DNA from: Comamonadaceae bacterium
GTDB taxonomy: Bacteria; Pseudomonadota; Gammaproteobacteria; Burkholderiales; Burkholderiaceae_C
Assembly: GCA_013297875.1 (NCBI GenBank)
Contig: JAAFIW010000009.1
Coordinates: forward strand, 1-64,000
Length of the DNA: 64,000 nucleotides
Reading direction: 5' to 3'
Shown here: positions 54,066-63,626 of the stretch, in pieces
Layout of the letters: every line of letters starts with the position of its first letter
How positions within the stretch are numbered: the first letter of the stretch is position 1
Translations under genes and position numbers: made by a program
The notes under the pieces: model-generated
Database searches by the model: none
Seen by the model: only the letters and a program-made list of their open reading frames with translations
Told to the model about the DNA's origin: nothing

Positions 54066-54551
54066 TCATGCCGCCAGCGCTGCCTCAATATCCTTGGCCA
54101 GTGATTCCGGCTTGTCGGTCGGCGCATAGCGCTTGATCACCTGGCCGTCTTTGCCCACCAGGAACTTGGTGAAGTTCCACTTGATGGATTTCAAGCCGAG
54201 CAGGCCGGGCGCTTCGTCGCACAACCATTGGTACAGCGGGTCGGCATTTTTGCCGTTCACGTCGATCTTGCCCATCATCGGAAAGCTCACGCCGTAGTTC
54301 AGCTGGCAAAAGCTTGAAATTTCGTCGTTGCTGCCAGGGTCTTGCGAGCCAAACTGGTTGCAAGGAAAGCCCAGTACCGCCAGGCCCTTGCCGCCGTGGC
54401 TTTGGTGCAGGGCTTCCAGGCCTGCGAACTGCGGCGTGAAACCGCAGGCGCTGGCGGTGTTGACGATCAGCAGCACCTTGCCTTTGTAGTCAGACAGGGG
54501 CACAGTTTTGCCGTTGATTTGCGTGGCCGAGAAGTCGTAAACAGTGGTCAT
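54066..54551 (-). CDS. Glutathione peroxidase-like thiol peroxidase
   Basis: 161 residues from the ATG at 54551. The catalytic Cys is in [13 protein letters not shown] (residue about 36), with FPCNQFG, and the conserved Trp/Asn in [11 protein letters not shown]. Without selenocysteine such proteins usually use thioredoxin to reduce peroxides in the cytoplasm. Last gene of the lplT-EamA-gpx minus-strand group; 31 bases after the EamA gene. Confidence 0.93.
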   Translation of the reverse strand: MTTVYDFSATQINGKTVPLSDYKGKVLLIVNTASACGFTPQFAGLEALHQSHGGKGLAVLGFPCNQFGSQDPGSNDEISSFCQLNYGVSFPMMGKIDVNGKNADPLYQWLCDEAPGLLGLKSIKWNFTKFLVGKDGQVIKRYAPTDKPESLAKDIEAALAA

Positions 54552-54582
54552 GAGGCGTCCTTTTGGAATGGGAGTGGGTAGA

Positions 54583-55527
54583 TTAATGCGTAGCCAAGGC
54601 CTTGTCACCCGAAGGCCAGGCCGACCACACGGCGGCCGCGACGATCAGCGCGCCACCCCACCAGACCCGGCTGGTCAGTTCAGCTGCGCCCAGGGCTGCC
54701 GCCGAAACACTGGCAAACAGCACCTCAGACAGCATGATGAGCGAGGTGGTGTGGGCTGCCAACAAGGGCGCGCCGTACTGCAACGCGGCATTGGAGGCCA
54801 AAAACGCGCAAGCCAGCAAAAAGGCCATCCACAGCCAGGGTGTGGCTGGCGCGGGCACGGCATGAACCAGGCCCAGCCCCATGCCCACACCCGCTGCCGC
54901 CACGGCCAGCACCGCGCCGCCTGCGAACATGGCAAACATGCGGGCAGGCGGCGGGGCGGCCGACAACTTGCGCAGAAAAATATTGGTCAGTGCAAAGCTG
55001 AACCCGCCGGCAATGGCCAGCCAGTCGGCCAGGCTGGCGGGCACCGGCCAGGGTGACCCTGGCTCTTTGAGCACCACCGCCACACCCGCCATGGCCAGCA
55101 CCATGCGCGTGATGGCGGGCGTTGTGGGTTTTTCGCCCAGCATGGGCCAGGCCAACAACACCACCCAGGCCGGCATCAGATAAAACAACAGCACCACACG
55201 AACCACATCGCCCACCGTCACGGCCCAGTTGAAGCCCACGTTGGTGAACCCGCTGGCCAGCATCAACCCCCACAAGAGCGGCGTGGTCATCAATGCCCGC
55301 CACGCGCCGGGGCGCAGGGCCAACACGCAGGCAACGGCCAGGGTGTACATGAACGCCGTGGCCCACAGTGGATGCAAGCCACGCTCCTGCAGGTAACGAA
55401 ACGGCCACCACGACACGCCCCACACGAGGGCGTTGAACGCAATGGCCAGCGCGGGCAGCAGGGGTGAGGTGGTTTGGGTCAAAAAACGGGCCGTCAGTGG
55501 CTTCGGCTCAGTGGCTTTTGTCGTCAC
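54583..55527 (-). CDS. EamA/DMT-family transporter
   Basis: 314 residues from the GTG at 55527; the start is uncertain, since the frame extends further upstream and no ribosome site is clear. Ten helices. The first EamA half begins [20 protein letters not shown]. It overlaps the end of the lplT gene by 20 bases, so the two are likely co-translated. Substrate unknown. Confidence 0.82.
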   Translation of the reverse strand: MTTKATEPKPLTARFLTQTTSPLLPALAIAFNALVWGVSWWPFRYLQERGLHPLWATAFMYTLAVACVLALRPGAWRALMTTPLLWGLMLASGFTNVGFNWAVTVGDVVRVVLLFYLMPAWVVLLAWPMLGEKPTTPAITRMVLAMAGVAVVLKEPGSPWPVPASLADWLAIAGGFSFALTNIFLRKLSAAPPPARMFAMFAGGAVLAVAAAGVGMGLGLVHAVPAPATPWLWMAFLLACAFLASNAALQYGAPLLAAHTTSLIMLSEVLFASVSAAALGAAELTSRVWWGGALIVAAAVWSAWPSGDKALATH

Positions 55528-56812
55528 GCGCAATGGCAAGCAGGCCATCCACCTCCTGCTTGTGCTGCACACAGTTTCTGGCGTGCCAGCGCTGAATGAT
55601 GAGCATCACCCCAGCGACCACCACACCAAAAATGGTGATCGCGGCAAACGCCGACATGCCCATACCGGTGGAAAAGCTGTACATGAAGCCCAGCCCCAAA
55701 ATACAAGCCTGCTCATTGAAATTCTGCACGGCAATCGAGCGGCCCGCGCCCATCAAGCTGTGTCCGCGGTGTTGCAACAGCGCGTTCATCGGCACCACCA
55801 AAAAACCGCCCAAACCACCCAGCAGGATGAGAAACGGCGCAGCCACCCACACATTGTTAATAAAGATCAGAAAGATCACCAGCACACCCATGGCCACGCC
55901 CAGCGGAATCACGCGTGGTGCCAGGTGCAGACGCATCCACACCGACGCCACCACCGCGCCCACCGCCGTGCCAATGGCCACCACACCCACCAGCGACGAA
56001 GCTTGCGTGGTGCTGTAGCCCAGCGCTGCGGCTGCCCAGGCCAACACGATGTACCGCAGATTGCCGCTCACACCCCAAAACAGCGTGGTGGTGGCCAGCG
56101 AAATCTGGCCCAGCTTGTCGCGCCACAGCTTGGTGTTGCAGATCCAGAAATCGGGCAGCAGGGCCACCAGGTTGCGCAGCCTGCCGTGCTGAGGGTTGGC
56201 CAACACCGGGCGCAGGGTCACACCGGTATCGGGAATGCGGGTGTTGAACCACGCCGCGATCGCGTACAGCACGATCAGCAGCGCAATGGCCGCTTCGGGC
56301 GGCGTGTTAATGCCGGTATCCAAGTAGGGTAGGTCGAACCCCAGCAGGTAATTCGAAACAGCCTTCCCGACCAGCTGCCCGCCCAGCAAAACCCCCAAAA
56401 TGATGGATGCGATCGTGAGCCCTTCAATCCATCCGTTGGCCTTGACCAACTGGGAGGGAGGCAACAGCTCGGTCAAGATGCCGTATTTGGCTGGCGAGTA
56501 GGCGGCCGCTCCCAGCCCCACGATCGCATAGGCCAGCAGCGGGTGCGCGCCAAACAGCATCATCAAACAGCCCACCACCTTGATGCCATTGCTGACAAAC
56601 ATCACCTTGCCCTTCGGAAAGGCATCGGCAAACGCACCCACAAACGGTGCCAGCACCACATAAAACAAGGCAAACATCGGCACCAGCGCCGCACGCTGCC
56701 ACTCGGGCGAGCCATCGGTGCGCAGCAGCTCCACCGCAGCCACAAACAAAGCGTTGTCGGCCAACGACGAGAAAAACTGAGCCGACATGATGGTGTAGAA
56801 GCCGCGTTTCAT
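55508..56812 (-). CDS. Lysophospholipid transporter LplT-like
   Basis: 434 residues from the ATG at 56812. A 12-helix major facilitator, beginning MKRGFYTIMSAQFFSSLADN with the LplT-typical N-terminus; the helix-2/3 region PFVGAFADAFPKGKVMFVSN is also typical. It would flip lysophospholipids inward for re-acylation. It complements the MFS-PlsC fusion at 28396-30369. No adjacent acyltransferase. Confidence 0.88.
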   Translation of the reverse strand: MKRGFYTIMSAQFFSSLADNALFVAAVELLRTDGSPEWQRAALVPMFALFYVVLAPFVGAFADAFPKGKVMFVSNGIKVVGCLMMLFGAHPLLAYAIVGLGAAAYSPAKYGILTELLPPSQLVKANGWIEGLTIASIILGVLLGGQLVGKAVSNYLLGFDLPYLDTGINTPPEAAIALLIVLYAIAAWFNTRIPDTGVTLRPVLANPQHGRLRNLVALLPDFWICNTKLWRDKLGQISLATTTLFWGVSGNLRYIVLAWAAAALGYSTTQASSLVGVVAIGTAVGAVVASVWMRLHLAPRVIPLGVAMGVLVIFLIFINNVWVAAPFLILLGGLGGFLVVPMNALLQHRGHSLMGAGRSIAVQNFNEQACILGLGFMYSFSTGMGMSAFAAITIFGVVVAGVMLIIQRWHARNCVQHKQEVDGLLAIARDDKSH

Positions 56813-56924
56813 GGGTGGGTGTTTTCTGCGCGAGGCGGCGCGGGTGTGGGCACGTGTTGTGAACAATTTGTAAAGCCATCTGACTTTACAGCACCGCTGC
56901 CGGACAACTTTTTGGCGCTGTCAC

Positions 56925-57851
56925 CTACGGCGGCCATTGCACGCTGCCTGAGCCCGCCTGTGCCAGCAACCAAGTGCGAAACGTGGTGAGCGAGGTGCGT
57001 TGCGCCGACTCGGGCGGGTACACCAGGTAGTAGCCCTGGGGCGAGCGCCACTCGCGGGGCGACAGGCGCAGCAAACGGCCGGTGGCCACCGCGTCGTCAG
57101 CCATGAAGGCGGGTAGCAGCACCACGCCCAGGCCGGCAATCGCGGCGTTCAGCGCCATCGACATCAGCTCGTAGCGCGGGCCGCTGGGCTCGGGCGGCCC
57201 GGCCATGCCCGCCAGCTTGAACCAGGCCGCCCAGCCTTCGCGCACCGTGCTGTGGTGCACCAGCGCGGCGGGCGGGGTGCGGGCCGACAGACGCTTGCCG
57301 TGCACCGCCGTCCAGCTGGGTGCCGCGTAGGGGGCCAGCACCAGCGGCAGCACAAACTCGCTGTGCAGGCCCGCGCGCTGGCCCGAGCCGAACTCCAGCG
57401 AGGCATCAACCGGGGTGTTGACAAAGTCCACCGGGCCGATGCGGGTGGCCAGGTTGAGCGTGATTTCGCTGTGGGCGCGGGTGAAGGCAGGCAGCCGTGG
57501 AATCAGCCAATACGTGCCCAGCGAGGCCCCGACCGACAAAGCCAGCGCCCCGCCCCGGCCTTTGAGCGCCATCACATTCGCGGTGGCGCGCTCCAGCCGC
57601 TGCAGCAGCGGGCCCACTTCATCAAGGTAGTAGCGACCCGCCTCGGTGAGCGCCAGCGCATCGCGGCGGCGCACAAACAAAGGGGTTTCCAGCCGGGCTT
57701 CCAGCGCAATGATCTGGCGGCTGACCGCACCCTGCGTGAGGCGCAACTCTTGCGCCGCCGCAGTAAACGAGCGCAACCGGGCGCTGGCCTCCAGGCAGAG
57801 CAAGGACATGGTGGATGGGGCACGCAACATGTGGAGATTATGAAGAGCCAT
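56925..57851 (-). CDS. LysR-type transcriptional regulator
   Basis: 308 residues; ATG at 57851 or 57830. N-terminal HTH: ASARLRSFTAAAQELRLTQG, then AVSRQIIALEARL. The effector domain starts near residue 90 (LALSVGASLGTYWLIPRLPAF) and belongs to the GcvA-like group. Divergent from the Bug/D-aminoacylase operon with a 100-base spacer, so it is the probable regulator of those genes. Confidence 0.9.
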   Translation of the reverse strand: MALHNLHMLRAPSTMSLLCLEASARLRSFTAAAQELRLTQGAVSRQIIALEARLETPLFVRRRDALALTEAGRYYLDEVGPLLQRLERATANVMALKGRGGALALSVGASLGTYWLIPRLPAFTRAHSEITLNLATRIGPVDFVNTPVDASLEFGSGQRAGLHSEFVLPLVLAPYAAPSWTAVHGKRLSARTPPAALVHHSTVREGWAAWFKLAGMAGPPEPSGPRYELMSMALNAAIAGLGVVLLPAFMADDAVATGRLLRLSPREWRSPQGYYLVYPPESAQRTSLTTFRTWLLAQAGSGSVQWPP

Positions 57852-57951
57852 GCATGAGAAAAAAGCATGCTGCAATTGAAAAACATGGTTTGCAGTCGTC
57901 GGCTGTGCGTCTCATCATTCGCTCACCTCATTGACCCATTCACCCACCGCC

Positions 57952-58929
57952 ATGAACTCCTCTCATTTCACCCGCCGCCAGGCGTTGAAGCTGGCCGCCG
58001 CCTCTGCCATGACCCTGCCCACCTGGGCCCGTGCCGCCTGGCCCGACCGGCCGATTCGCCTGGTGGTGCCGTCGGCCGCTGGGGGCTCGCCCGACACGGT
58101 GTGCCGCATCCTGACCAACGAGCTGGTCAAGTCGCTGGGCCAGCCCATCGTGGTGGACAACAAACCGGGTGCCAGCGGCAGCATTGGCATGCAGGAAGTG
58201 GCCCGCGCTGCGCCCGATGGCTACACCCTGGGTTATGGAAACGTGGGCACGCTAGCCATCAACAAATCACTGTTTGCCAAGCTGCCGTATGAGCCGGACA
58301 AGCTGGTGCCGGTGGCGCTGCTCGGCTATGTGCAAAACGCCTTGGTGATGCGCAGCAGCTTGGCCGTGAACAACGTCAAGGAATTGATTGCCATGGCCAA
58401 ATCCAAACCCGGTCGGCTGGTGATGGGCTCCGCGGGCAACGGCACCACCGGTCATCTGGGCGGCGAGCTGTTCAAAAGCATGGCGGGCGTGTTTCTGGTG
58501 CACGTGCCGTACCGAGGCAGCCCGCAGGCCATTCAAGATTTGATGGGCGGGCAGGTGGACGTGATGTTTGACAACCTGTCTTCGATTGCGCCGCATGTCA
58601 AATCGGGTCGCGTGAAGATTCTGGGCGTGTCGGGCCGCTCGCGCAGCCCGCTGTTTCCCGACATTCCCACCATCAGCGACACCGTGCCGGGGTATGAGAC
58701 CACCGCCTGGGGCGGCATCGTGGCACCGCCGGGCACACCGCGTGACATCGTGATGCGCCTGAACAGTGACATCAACAAGGTGCTGGGCAACCCCGCCGTG
58801 GCCGAAAAATATGCCGCTGTGTCGTGGGAGAGCACCATCGGCCCACCCGAGCGCCTGTTTGACCGCGCCATGCGCGAAACGCCGATCTGGGCCGACGTGG
58901 TCAAGCGTTCGGGTGCCCGGGTCGATTGA
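57952..58929 (+). CDS. Bug/TctC-family solute-binding protein (second)
   Basis: 325 residues from the ATG at 57952. The signal peptide begins MNSSHFTRRQALKLAAASAM and may use the Tat route (TRRQALK). Bug signatures are PSAAGGSPDTVCRIL, VVDNKPGASGSIGMQEVARA, and VPYRGSPQAIQDLMGGQVD. Its stop overlaps the start of the D-aminoacylase gene by one base (TGATG), suggesting that it captures the N-acylated substrate that the enzyme uses. Confidence 0.92.
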   Translation: MNSSHFTRRQALKLAAASAMTLPTWARAAWPDRPIRLVVPSAAGGSPDTVCRILTNELVKSLGQPIVVDNKPGASGSIGMQEVARAAPDGYTLGYGNVGTLAINKSLFAKLPYEPDKLVPVALLGYVQNALVMRSSLAVNNVKELIAMAKSKPGRLVMGSAGNGTTGHLGGELFKSMAGVFLVHVPYRGSPQAIQDLMGGQVDVMFDNLSSIAPHVKSGRVKILGVSGRSRSPLFPDIPTISDTVPGYETTAWGGIVAPPGTPRDIVMRLNSDINKVLGNPAVAEKYAAVSWESTIGPPERLFDRAMRETPIWADVVKRSGARVD

Positions 58930-60392
58930 TGTTTGACCTTCTGATCGAAGGCGGCGAGCTGGTCGACGGCACCGGCGCCGCCCGCGTGCGCGCCGACCTG
59001 GGCATCACCGGCGAGCGCATCACCGCCATCGGGCAGCTGGCGCAAGCGACTGCCCGAACGCGCGTGAATGCAACGGGCCGCATCGTCGCCCCCGGCTTCA
59101 TCGACGTGCACACACACGACGACCAGTTGCTGCTGCACGCGCCAGCAGGCCCGCACCCCAAGCTCAGCCAGGGCGTGACCACGGTGGTCACCGGCAACTG
59201 CGGCATCAGCCTGGCACCGCTGCTGACCGACAGCCCACCCGCACCGCTGGATTTGCTGGGCACCACCGGCTGGCGCTTTGACCGCTTTGCCGACTACCTG
59301 GACGCACTCGAACAAGCAGGGCCTGCGGTGAACGCCGCGTGCCTGGTGGGCCACACCACGCTGCGGGCCCGGCACCTCACGGACTTGAATCGCCCCGCCA
59401 CGCCTGAGGAGACCCAGCACATGGCCGCCGACCTGGCGGACGCCTTGCAAGCGGGTGCCTTCGGGCTTTCTACCGGCTTGTACTACCCACCGGCGCGTGC
59501 TGCAAATGCTACAGAAATAATAGCTGTTGCAGCAGCATTGACAAGGGCGGGTGGGGTATTAACCATGCATATCCGCGACGAGGGCGATGCCATCACCGCT
59601 GCGCTGCGCGAGGCGCTTTTCATCGGCAAAACCCTGGGCGTGACCACCGTGCTGTCGCACCACAAACTGGTGGGCACGGCCAACCATGGCCGCTCGGTTG
59701 AAACCCTGGCACTGATCGCCGAGGCCGCCCAAACCCAAAGCCTGTGCCTGGATTGCTATCCCTACAACGCCTCGTCCACGATGCTCTTGCCCGAGCGCGT
59801 GCACCAGTCCAGCGACGTGTGGGTCACCTGGTCACAGACCGAGCCGGGCACCGCAGGCCGCTCGCTGTTCGACCTGGCCCGTGAGCGCAACCAGCCTCCG
59901 CAAGACCTGGCCCGCGCGTTGCAACCGGCAGGGGCCATTTACTTTGCAATGAGCGAAGCCGACGTCAGCCGCATCCTCACCCACCCGCTGGCCATGATCG
60001 GCTCCGACGGCCTGGCCCACGACGTGCGCCCCCACCCCCGCCTGTGGGGCACCTTCCCCCGCGTACTGGGCCGTTACGTGCGCGAGCAGCGTCTGCTGTC
60101 ACTGGAAACGGCTGTTCACAAGATGACGGGCTTGAGTGCGCGCCGCTTTGGCCTGCACCAGCGCGGCGTGCTGGCCGTGGGCCACTTTGCCGACGTGGTG
60201 GTGTTCGACGAGCACCAGGTAGCCGACCGCGCCAGCTACGAAAACCCCACGCAGGTCAGCGTGGGCATTGAGGCGGTGTATGTGAACGGGCGGCTGGCAA
60301 GTGCGCAAGGCCAGACGCGGGATCTGCATGCGGGGCGCGTGTTGCGACGTCAACAAAGCTCGAAAACAACTTCTGGAAAGGCACGGACATGA
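58929..60392 (+). CDS. N-acyl-D-amino-acid deacylase (amidohydrolase)
   Basis: 487 residues from the ATG at 58929. An amidohydrolase metal site with GFIDVHTHDDQ (His61, His63), the D-aminoacylase Cys in TGNCGISL (Cys91), MHIRDEGD near residue 217 and TTVLSHHKLVG follow the family. It would release D-amino acids or related amines from N-acyl forms in the cytoplasm. A dispersed repeat at 59508-59549 is read in frame and encodes ATEIIAVAAALTRA, apparently as part of a helix near residue 195-208. Otherwise intact. Confidence 0.92.
   Translation: MFDLLIEGGELVDGTGAARVRADLGITGERITAIGQLAQATARTRVNATGRIVAPGFIDVHTHDDQLLLHAPAGPHPKLSQGVTTVVTGNCGISLAPLLTDSPPAPLDLLGTTGWRFDRFADYLDALEQAGPAVNAACLVGHTTLRARHLTDLNRPATPEETQHMAADLADALQAGAFGLSTGLYYPPARAANATEIIAVAAALTRAGGVLTMHIRDEGDAITAALREALFIGKTLGVTTVLSHHKLVGTANHGRSVETLALIAEAAQTQSLCLDCYPYNASSTMLLPERVHQSSDVWVTWSQTEPGTAGRSLFDLARERNQPPQDLARALQPAGAIYFAMSEADVSRILTHPLAMIGSDGLAHDVRPHPRLWGTFPRVLGRYVREQRLLSLETAVHKMTGLSARRFGLHQRGVLAVGHFADVVVFDEHQVADRASYENPTQVSVGIEAVYVNGRLASAQGQTRDLHAGRVLRRQQSSKTTSGKART
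59508..59549 (+). repeat. Dispersed ~42-bp repeat, copy 19, inside the D-aminoacylase gene
   Basis: GCTACAGAAATAATAGCTGT then TGCAGCAGCATTGACAAGGG. Sense orientation, in frame. Confidence 0.87.
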
Positions 60393-60441
60393 TGACCCGA
60401 CACCATGCGCTGCCAGCTCGTTTTAAGCGAAAACAGCCGGC

Positions 60442-60484
60442 AGCCCATACGAAAACTGCTCAAACAGCTATTATTTTTGTAGCG
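60442..60484 (-). repeat. Dispersed ~42-bp repeat, copy 20, supplying the RND stop codon
   Basis: Minus strand CGCTACAAAAATAATAGCTG then TTTGAGCAGTTTTCGTATGG. The TAA of the RND gene lies in the A/T-rich spacer. Confidence 0.88.
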
Positions 60485-63400
60485 TTACCGGTGTCGCAAC
60501 CGTCACGGGCGAGACCGGGACAACCGGCTTGCGCCGCAGCTTGCCCCACATGCGCTTGAGCCAGTTCTCCAGATCGTCCAGGTAGGTGAACACCACCGGC
60601 ACCACCAGCAGGCTGAGCACGGTGGAGGTGATCAGGCCGCCGATCACGGCCACTGCCATGGGGCTTCTGAAACTCGGATCGGCCACGCCCCAGCCCACGG
60701 CAATCGGCACCATGCCGGCACCCATGGCGATGGTGGTCATGATGATGGGGCGGGCGCGTTTGTGGCAGGCGTCCATCAGCGCGTCCCAGCGGCTCATTGG
60801 GGCCACCACGGCGCGGCCGTTGCTGCCATCGTTGCCCCGGCGGGCCTCAATGGCGTACTCCACCAGCAGGATGGAGTTTTTCGTGGCAATGCCCATCAGC
60901 ATGATCAGGCCGATCAGCGAGGGCATGGAAAAGCTCTTTTGCGCGATCAGCAGACCCACAAAGGCCCCGCCCAGCGACAGCGGTAGCGCACACAAAATCG
61001 TCACCGGGTGCAAGAAGTCTTTGAACAACAGCACCAGCACGATGTAGATGCACAGCACGCCGGTGACCATGGCCAGGCCAAAGCTGCCAAACAGCTCGGC
61101 CATGGCTTCGGCATCGCCAATTTCCAGCACCTTCACGCCCACCGGCAGGTTGGCCACCGAGGGCAGCGCCTGCACGGCCTTGGCGGCGTCGCCCAGTGGC
61201 ATGCCCGACAGCTCTACATCCAGGTTCACGTTGCGGGCGCGGTCGTAGCGGTCAATCACCGCCGGGCCACCGGTCAGCTCCAGGGTGGCCACCTGGCTGA
61301 GCATCACAAAGCCCACGCCGGGTTTGTTGCTTTGCACCGTCAGGCGCCCCAGCAGGCTCAGGTCCTGGCGGGCCGAGTCTTCCAGTTTCACGACGATGGG
61401 CACCTGGCGCTGGGCCAGGTTGAGCTTGGGCAGCAGGGTGTCGTAGTCGCCCACGGTGGCCACGCGCAGGGCCTCGCCCACGGCGGCGCTGGTCACGCCC
61501 AGGTCGGCCATGCGCGCAAAGTCGGGGCGCACCGCAATTTCAGGGCGAATCAGGCTGGCGCTGGACGCCACCTGGCCCAGGCCGGGAATGGTGCGCAGGT
61601 CTTTTTCAATCGCCAGGGCCGCAGCTTGCAGGGCCACCGGGTCGTCGCCCGTCAGGCTCAGGGTGTAGCGCTCGCCGCTGCCGCCCAGGCCCACCTTGCT
61701 GCGCACGCCGGGCAACTCGGTCAGTGCCGTGCGGATGTTGTTTTCAATCAGCTGTTTGCGCGGTCGCGCGCCGCGCTCAGTCAGCTTGATGGTCAGCGAG
61801 GCCTTGCGCACCTCGGGCGGGGCGCTGCCGGCAAAGGCATCGGCCCCCACGTTGCCGCCGCCAATGGTGGTGTAGGTGCTCAGCACGTGCGGCACCTTGC
61901 CCACCAGCAGGCGCGCCTGCTCGGCCGCGGCCATGGTCTGCTTGAGCGTGGCACCGGGCGGCAGCTCGATGAACACCTGGGTCTGGCTATTGTCGTCCGG
62001 CGGAATAAAGCCGGTGGGCAGCAGCGGAATCAGCGCCACCGAGCCCACAAAAAACGCCAGCGAGGCCAGCGCCGTGACCAGCCGGTGGCGGGTGCACCAG
62101 GCCACCATGCGCATGTACAGCTTCATCCAGCCGGCGTCTTTCTCGGCACCCACGATGGGCTTGAGCATGTAGGCGGCCATCATGGGCGTGAGCATGCGTG
62201 CCACCAGCAGCGAGGCCATGATGGCCAGGCTGGCCGTCCAGCCAAACTGCTTGAAAAACTTGCCGGGTATGCCGCTCATGAAAGCCGTGGGCAAAAACAC
62301 CGCCACCAGCGAAAAGGTGGTGGCAATCACCGCCAGGCCAATCTCGTCGGCCGCTTCCATCGCGGCCTGGTAGGGCGTTTTGCCCATGCGCAAATGGCGC
62401 ACGATGTTTTCCACCTCCACAATCGCATCGTCCACCAATATTCCCACCACCAGCGACAGCGCCAGCAGGGTCACGGTGTTGGTGGTAAAGCCCAGGTAAT
62501 GCATGCCAATAAAGGCCGGAATGATGGACATGGGCAGGGCCACAGCCGACACAAAGGTGGCCCGCCAGTCGCGCAGAAACAGCCACACCACCAGCACCGC
62601 CAGAATCGCGCCCTCGTACAGCAGGTGCATGGAGCCGGCGTACTCTTCTTCCACCGGTTTCACAAAGTCAAACGCCAGCGTCAGTTGCAGATCGGGGTGC
62701 TGGGCCTTCATGGTTTCCAGCGCGGCCTTCACGCCGTTGGCCACCGCAATTTCGCTTTCGCCCTTGCTGCGCGAAACCTCAAAACCCACCACCTGCACAC
62801 CGTCCAGCAAGGCCGCCGAGCGCGGCTCGGCCGTGGTGTCCGACACGGTGGCTACGTCGTTGAGTTTGATGGCGCGCCCGCCAGCGGTCACCAGCTCGAT
62901 CAAGCCCACCTCGCTCGCGTTGTTCACCGTGGCCAGGGTGCGCACCGGTTGCTCGCTGCCCCCCAGGTTGGTGCGGCCACCGGCCGCTTCGGTCTGCACG
63001 GCTTTGAGCTGGCGCGACACGTCGCCGGCGGTGAGCCCCAGTGATTGCATGCGCGCCGCGTCCAGCGCCACGCGCACCTCGCGGCTCACACCGCCCACGC
63101 GGTTGACCGCGCCCACGCCGGGCACGGTGAGCAGCTTTTTCGACACCTCGTTGTCGACAAACCAGGACAGGGCTTCAGCATCCATCTTGCTGGACTTGAG
63201 CGTGTAAGCCAGCACCGGCGAGCCCGACAGCTCCACCTTGCTGATGACCGGGTCGCGCAGGTCACCCGGCAGCTCGCCGCGCACCCGCGACACGGCAGCG
63301 CGCACATCGTCCAGCGCCTCCTGCACCGGCTTTTCCAGGCGGAACTCGGCAGTGATCTGCACCACACCGTCCTGCACCTTGGTGTAGGTGTGTTTCAGCC

Positions 63401-63626
63401 CTTGCAGGTTGGCCACGGCGTTTTCCAGCTTGCGCGCCACATCGGTTTCCAGCTGCGTGGGCGAGCCCCCGGGCAGGGCCGCCGAGATGATGACGTTGGG
63501 CAGCTCGATGTCGGGAAAGTTCTGCACCTTCATTGCATTGAAAGACAGCAAACCGGCAAAGCTGAGCATGACAAACAGCATGCAGGCCGCAATCGGGTTC
63601 TTGATGGACCAGGCGGAGACGTTCAT
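60471..63626 (-). CDS. RND-family efflux transporter permease (MdtB/AcrB-like)
   Basis: 1051 residues, the normal length. N-terminal helix SIKNPIAACMLFVMLSFAGL; the transmembrane-4 proton-relay motif VVGILVDDAIVEVENIVRHL contains the paired Asp near residue 405; two large periplasmic loops follow helices 1 and 7. It would form the inner-membrane pump of a tripartite drug or heavy-metabolite exporter. No periplasmic adaptor or outer channel gene is in the 374 bases upstream within the window. The stop codon is supplied by a dispersed repeat. Confidence 0.94.
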   Translation of the reverse strand: MNVSAWSIKNPIAACMLFVMLSFAGLLSFNAMKVQNFPDIELPNVIISAALPGGSPTQLETDVARKLENAVANLQGLKHTYTKVQDGVVQITAEFRLEKPVQEALDDVRAAVSRVRGELPGDLRDPVISKVELSGSPVLAYTLKSSKMDAEALSWFVDNEVSKKLLTVPGVGAVNRVGGVSREVRVALDAARMQSLGLTAGDVSRQLKAVQTEAAGGRTNLGGSEQPVRTLATVNNASEVGLIELVTAGGRAIKLNDVATVSDTTAEPRSAALLDGVQVVGFEVSRSKGESEIAVANGVKAALETMKAQHPDLQLTLAFDFVKPVEEEYAGSMHLLYEGAILAVLVVWLFLRDWRATFVSAVALPMSIIPAFIGMHYLGFTTNTVTLLALSLVVGILVDDAIVEVENIVRHLRMGKTPYQAAMEAADEIGLAVIATTFSLVAVFLPTAFMSGIPGKFFKQFGWTASLAIMASLLVARMLTPMMAAYMLKPIVGAEKDAGWMKLYMRMVAWCTRHRLVTALASLAFFVGSVALIPLLPTGFIPPDDNSQTQVFIELPPGATLKQTMAAAEQARLLVGKVPHVLSTYTTIGGGNVGADAFAGSAPPEVRKASLTIKLTERGARPRKQLIENNIRTALTELPGVRSKVGLGGSGERYTLSLTGDDPVALQAAALAIEKDLRTIPGLGQVASSASLIRPEIAVRPDFARMADLGVTSAAVGEALRVATVGDYDTLLPKLNLAQRQVPIVVKLEDSARQDLSLLGRLTVQSNKPGVGFVMLSQVATLELTGGPAVIDRYDRARNVNLDVELSGMPLGDAAKAVQALPSVANLPVGVKVLEIGDAEAMAELFGSFGLAMVTGVLCIYIVLVLLFKDFLHPVTILCALPLSLGGAFVGLLIAQKSFSMPSLIGLIMLMGIATKNSILLVEYAIEARRGNDGSNGRAVVAPMSRWDALMDACHKRARPIIMTTIAMGAGMVPIAVGWGVADPSFRSPMAVAVIGGLITSTVLSLLVVPVVFTYLDDLENWLKRMWGKLRRKPVVPVSPVTVATPVTLQK

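Noticed and set aside
61008-63044. 678-residue open frame on the plus strand
   Set aside because: Lies entirely opposite the RND permease gene. Its product is rich in His/Gln/Gly with no domain, as expected for the antisense frame of GC-rich DNA.
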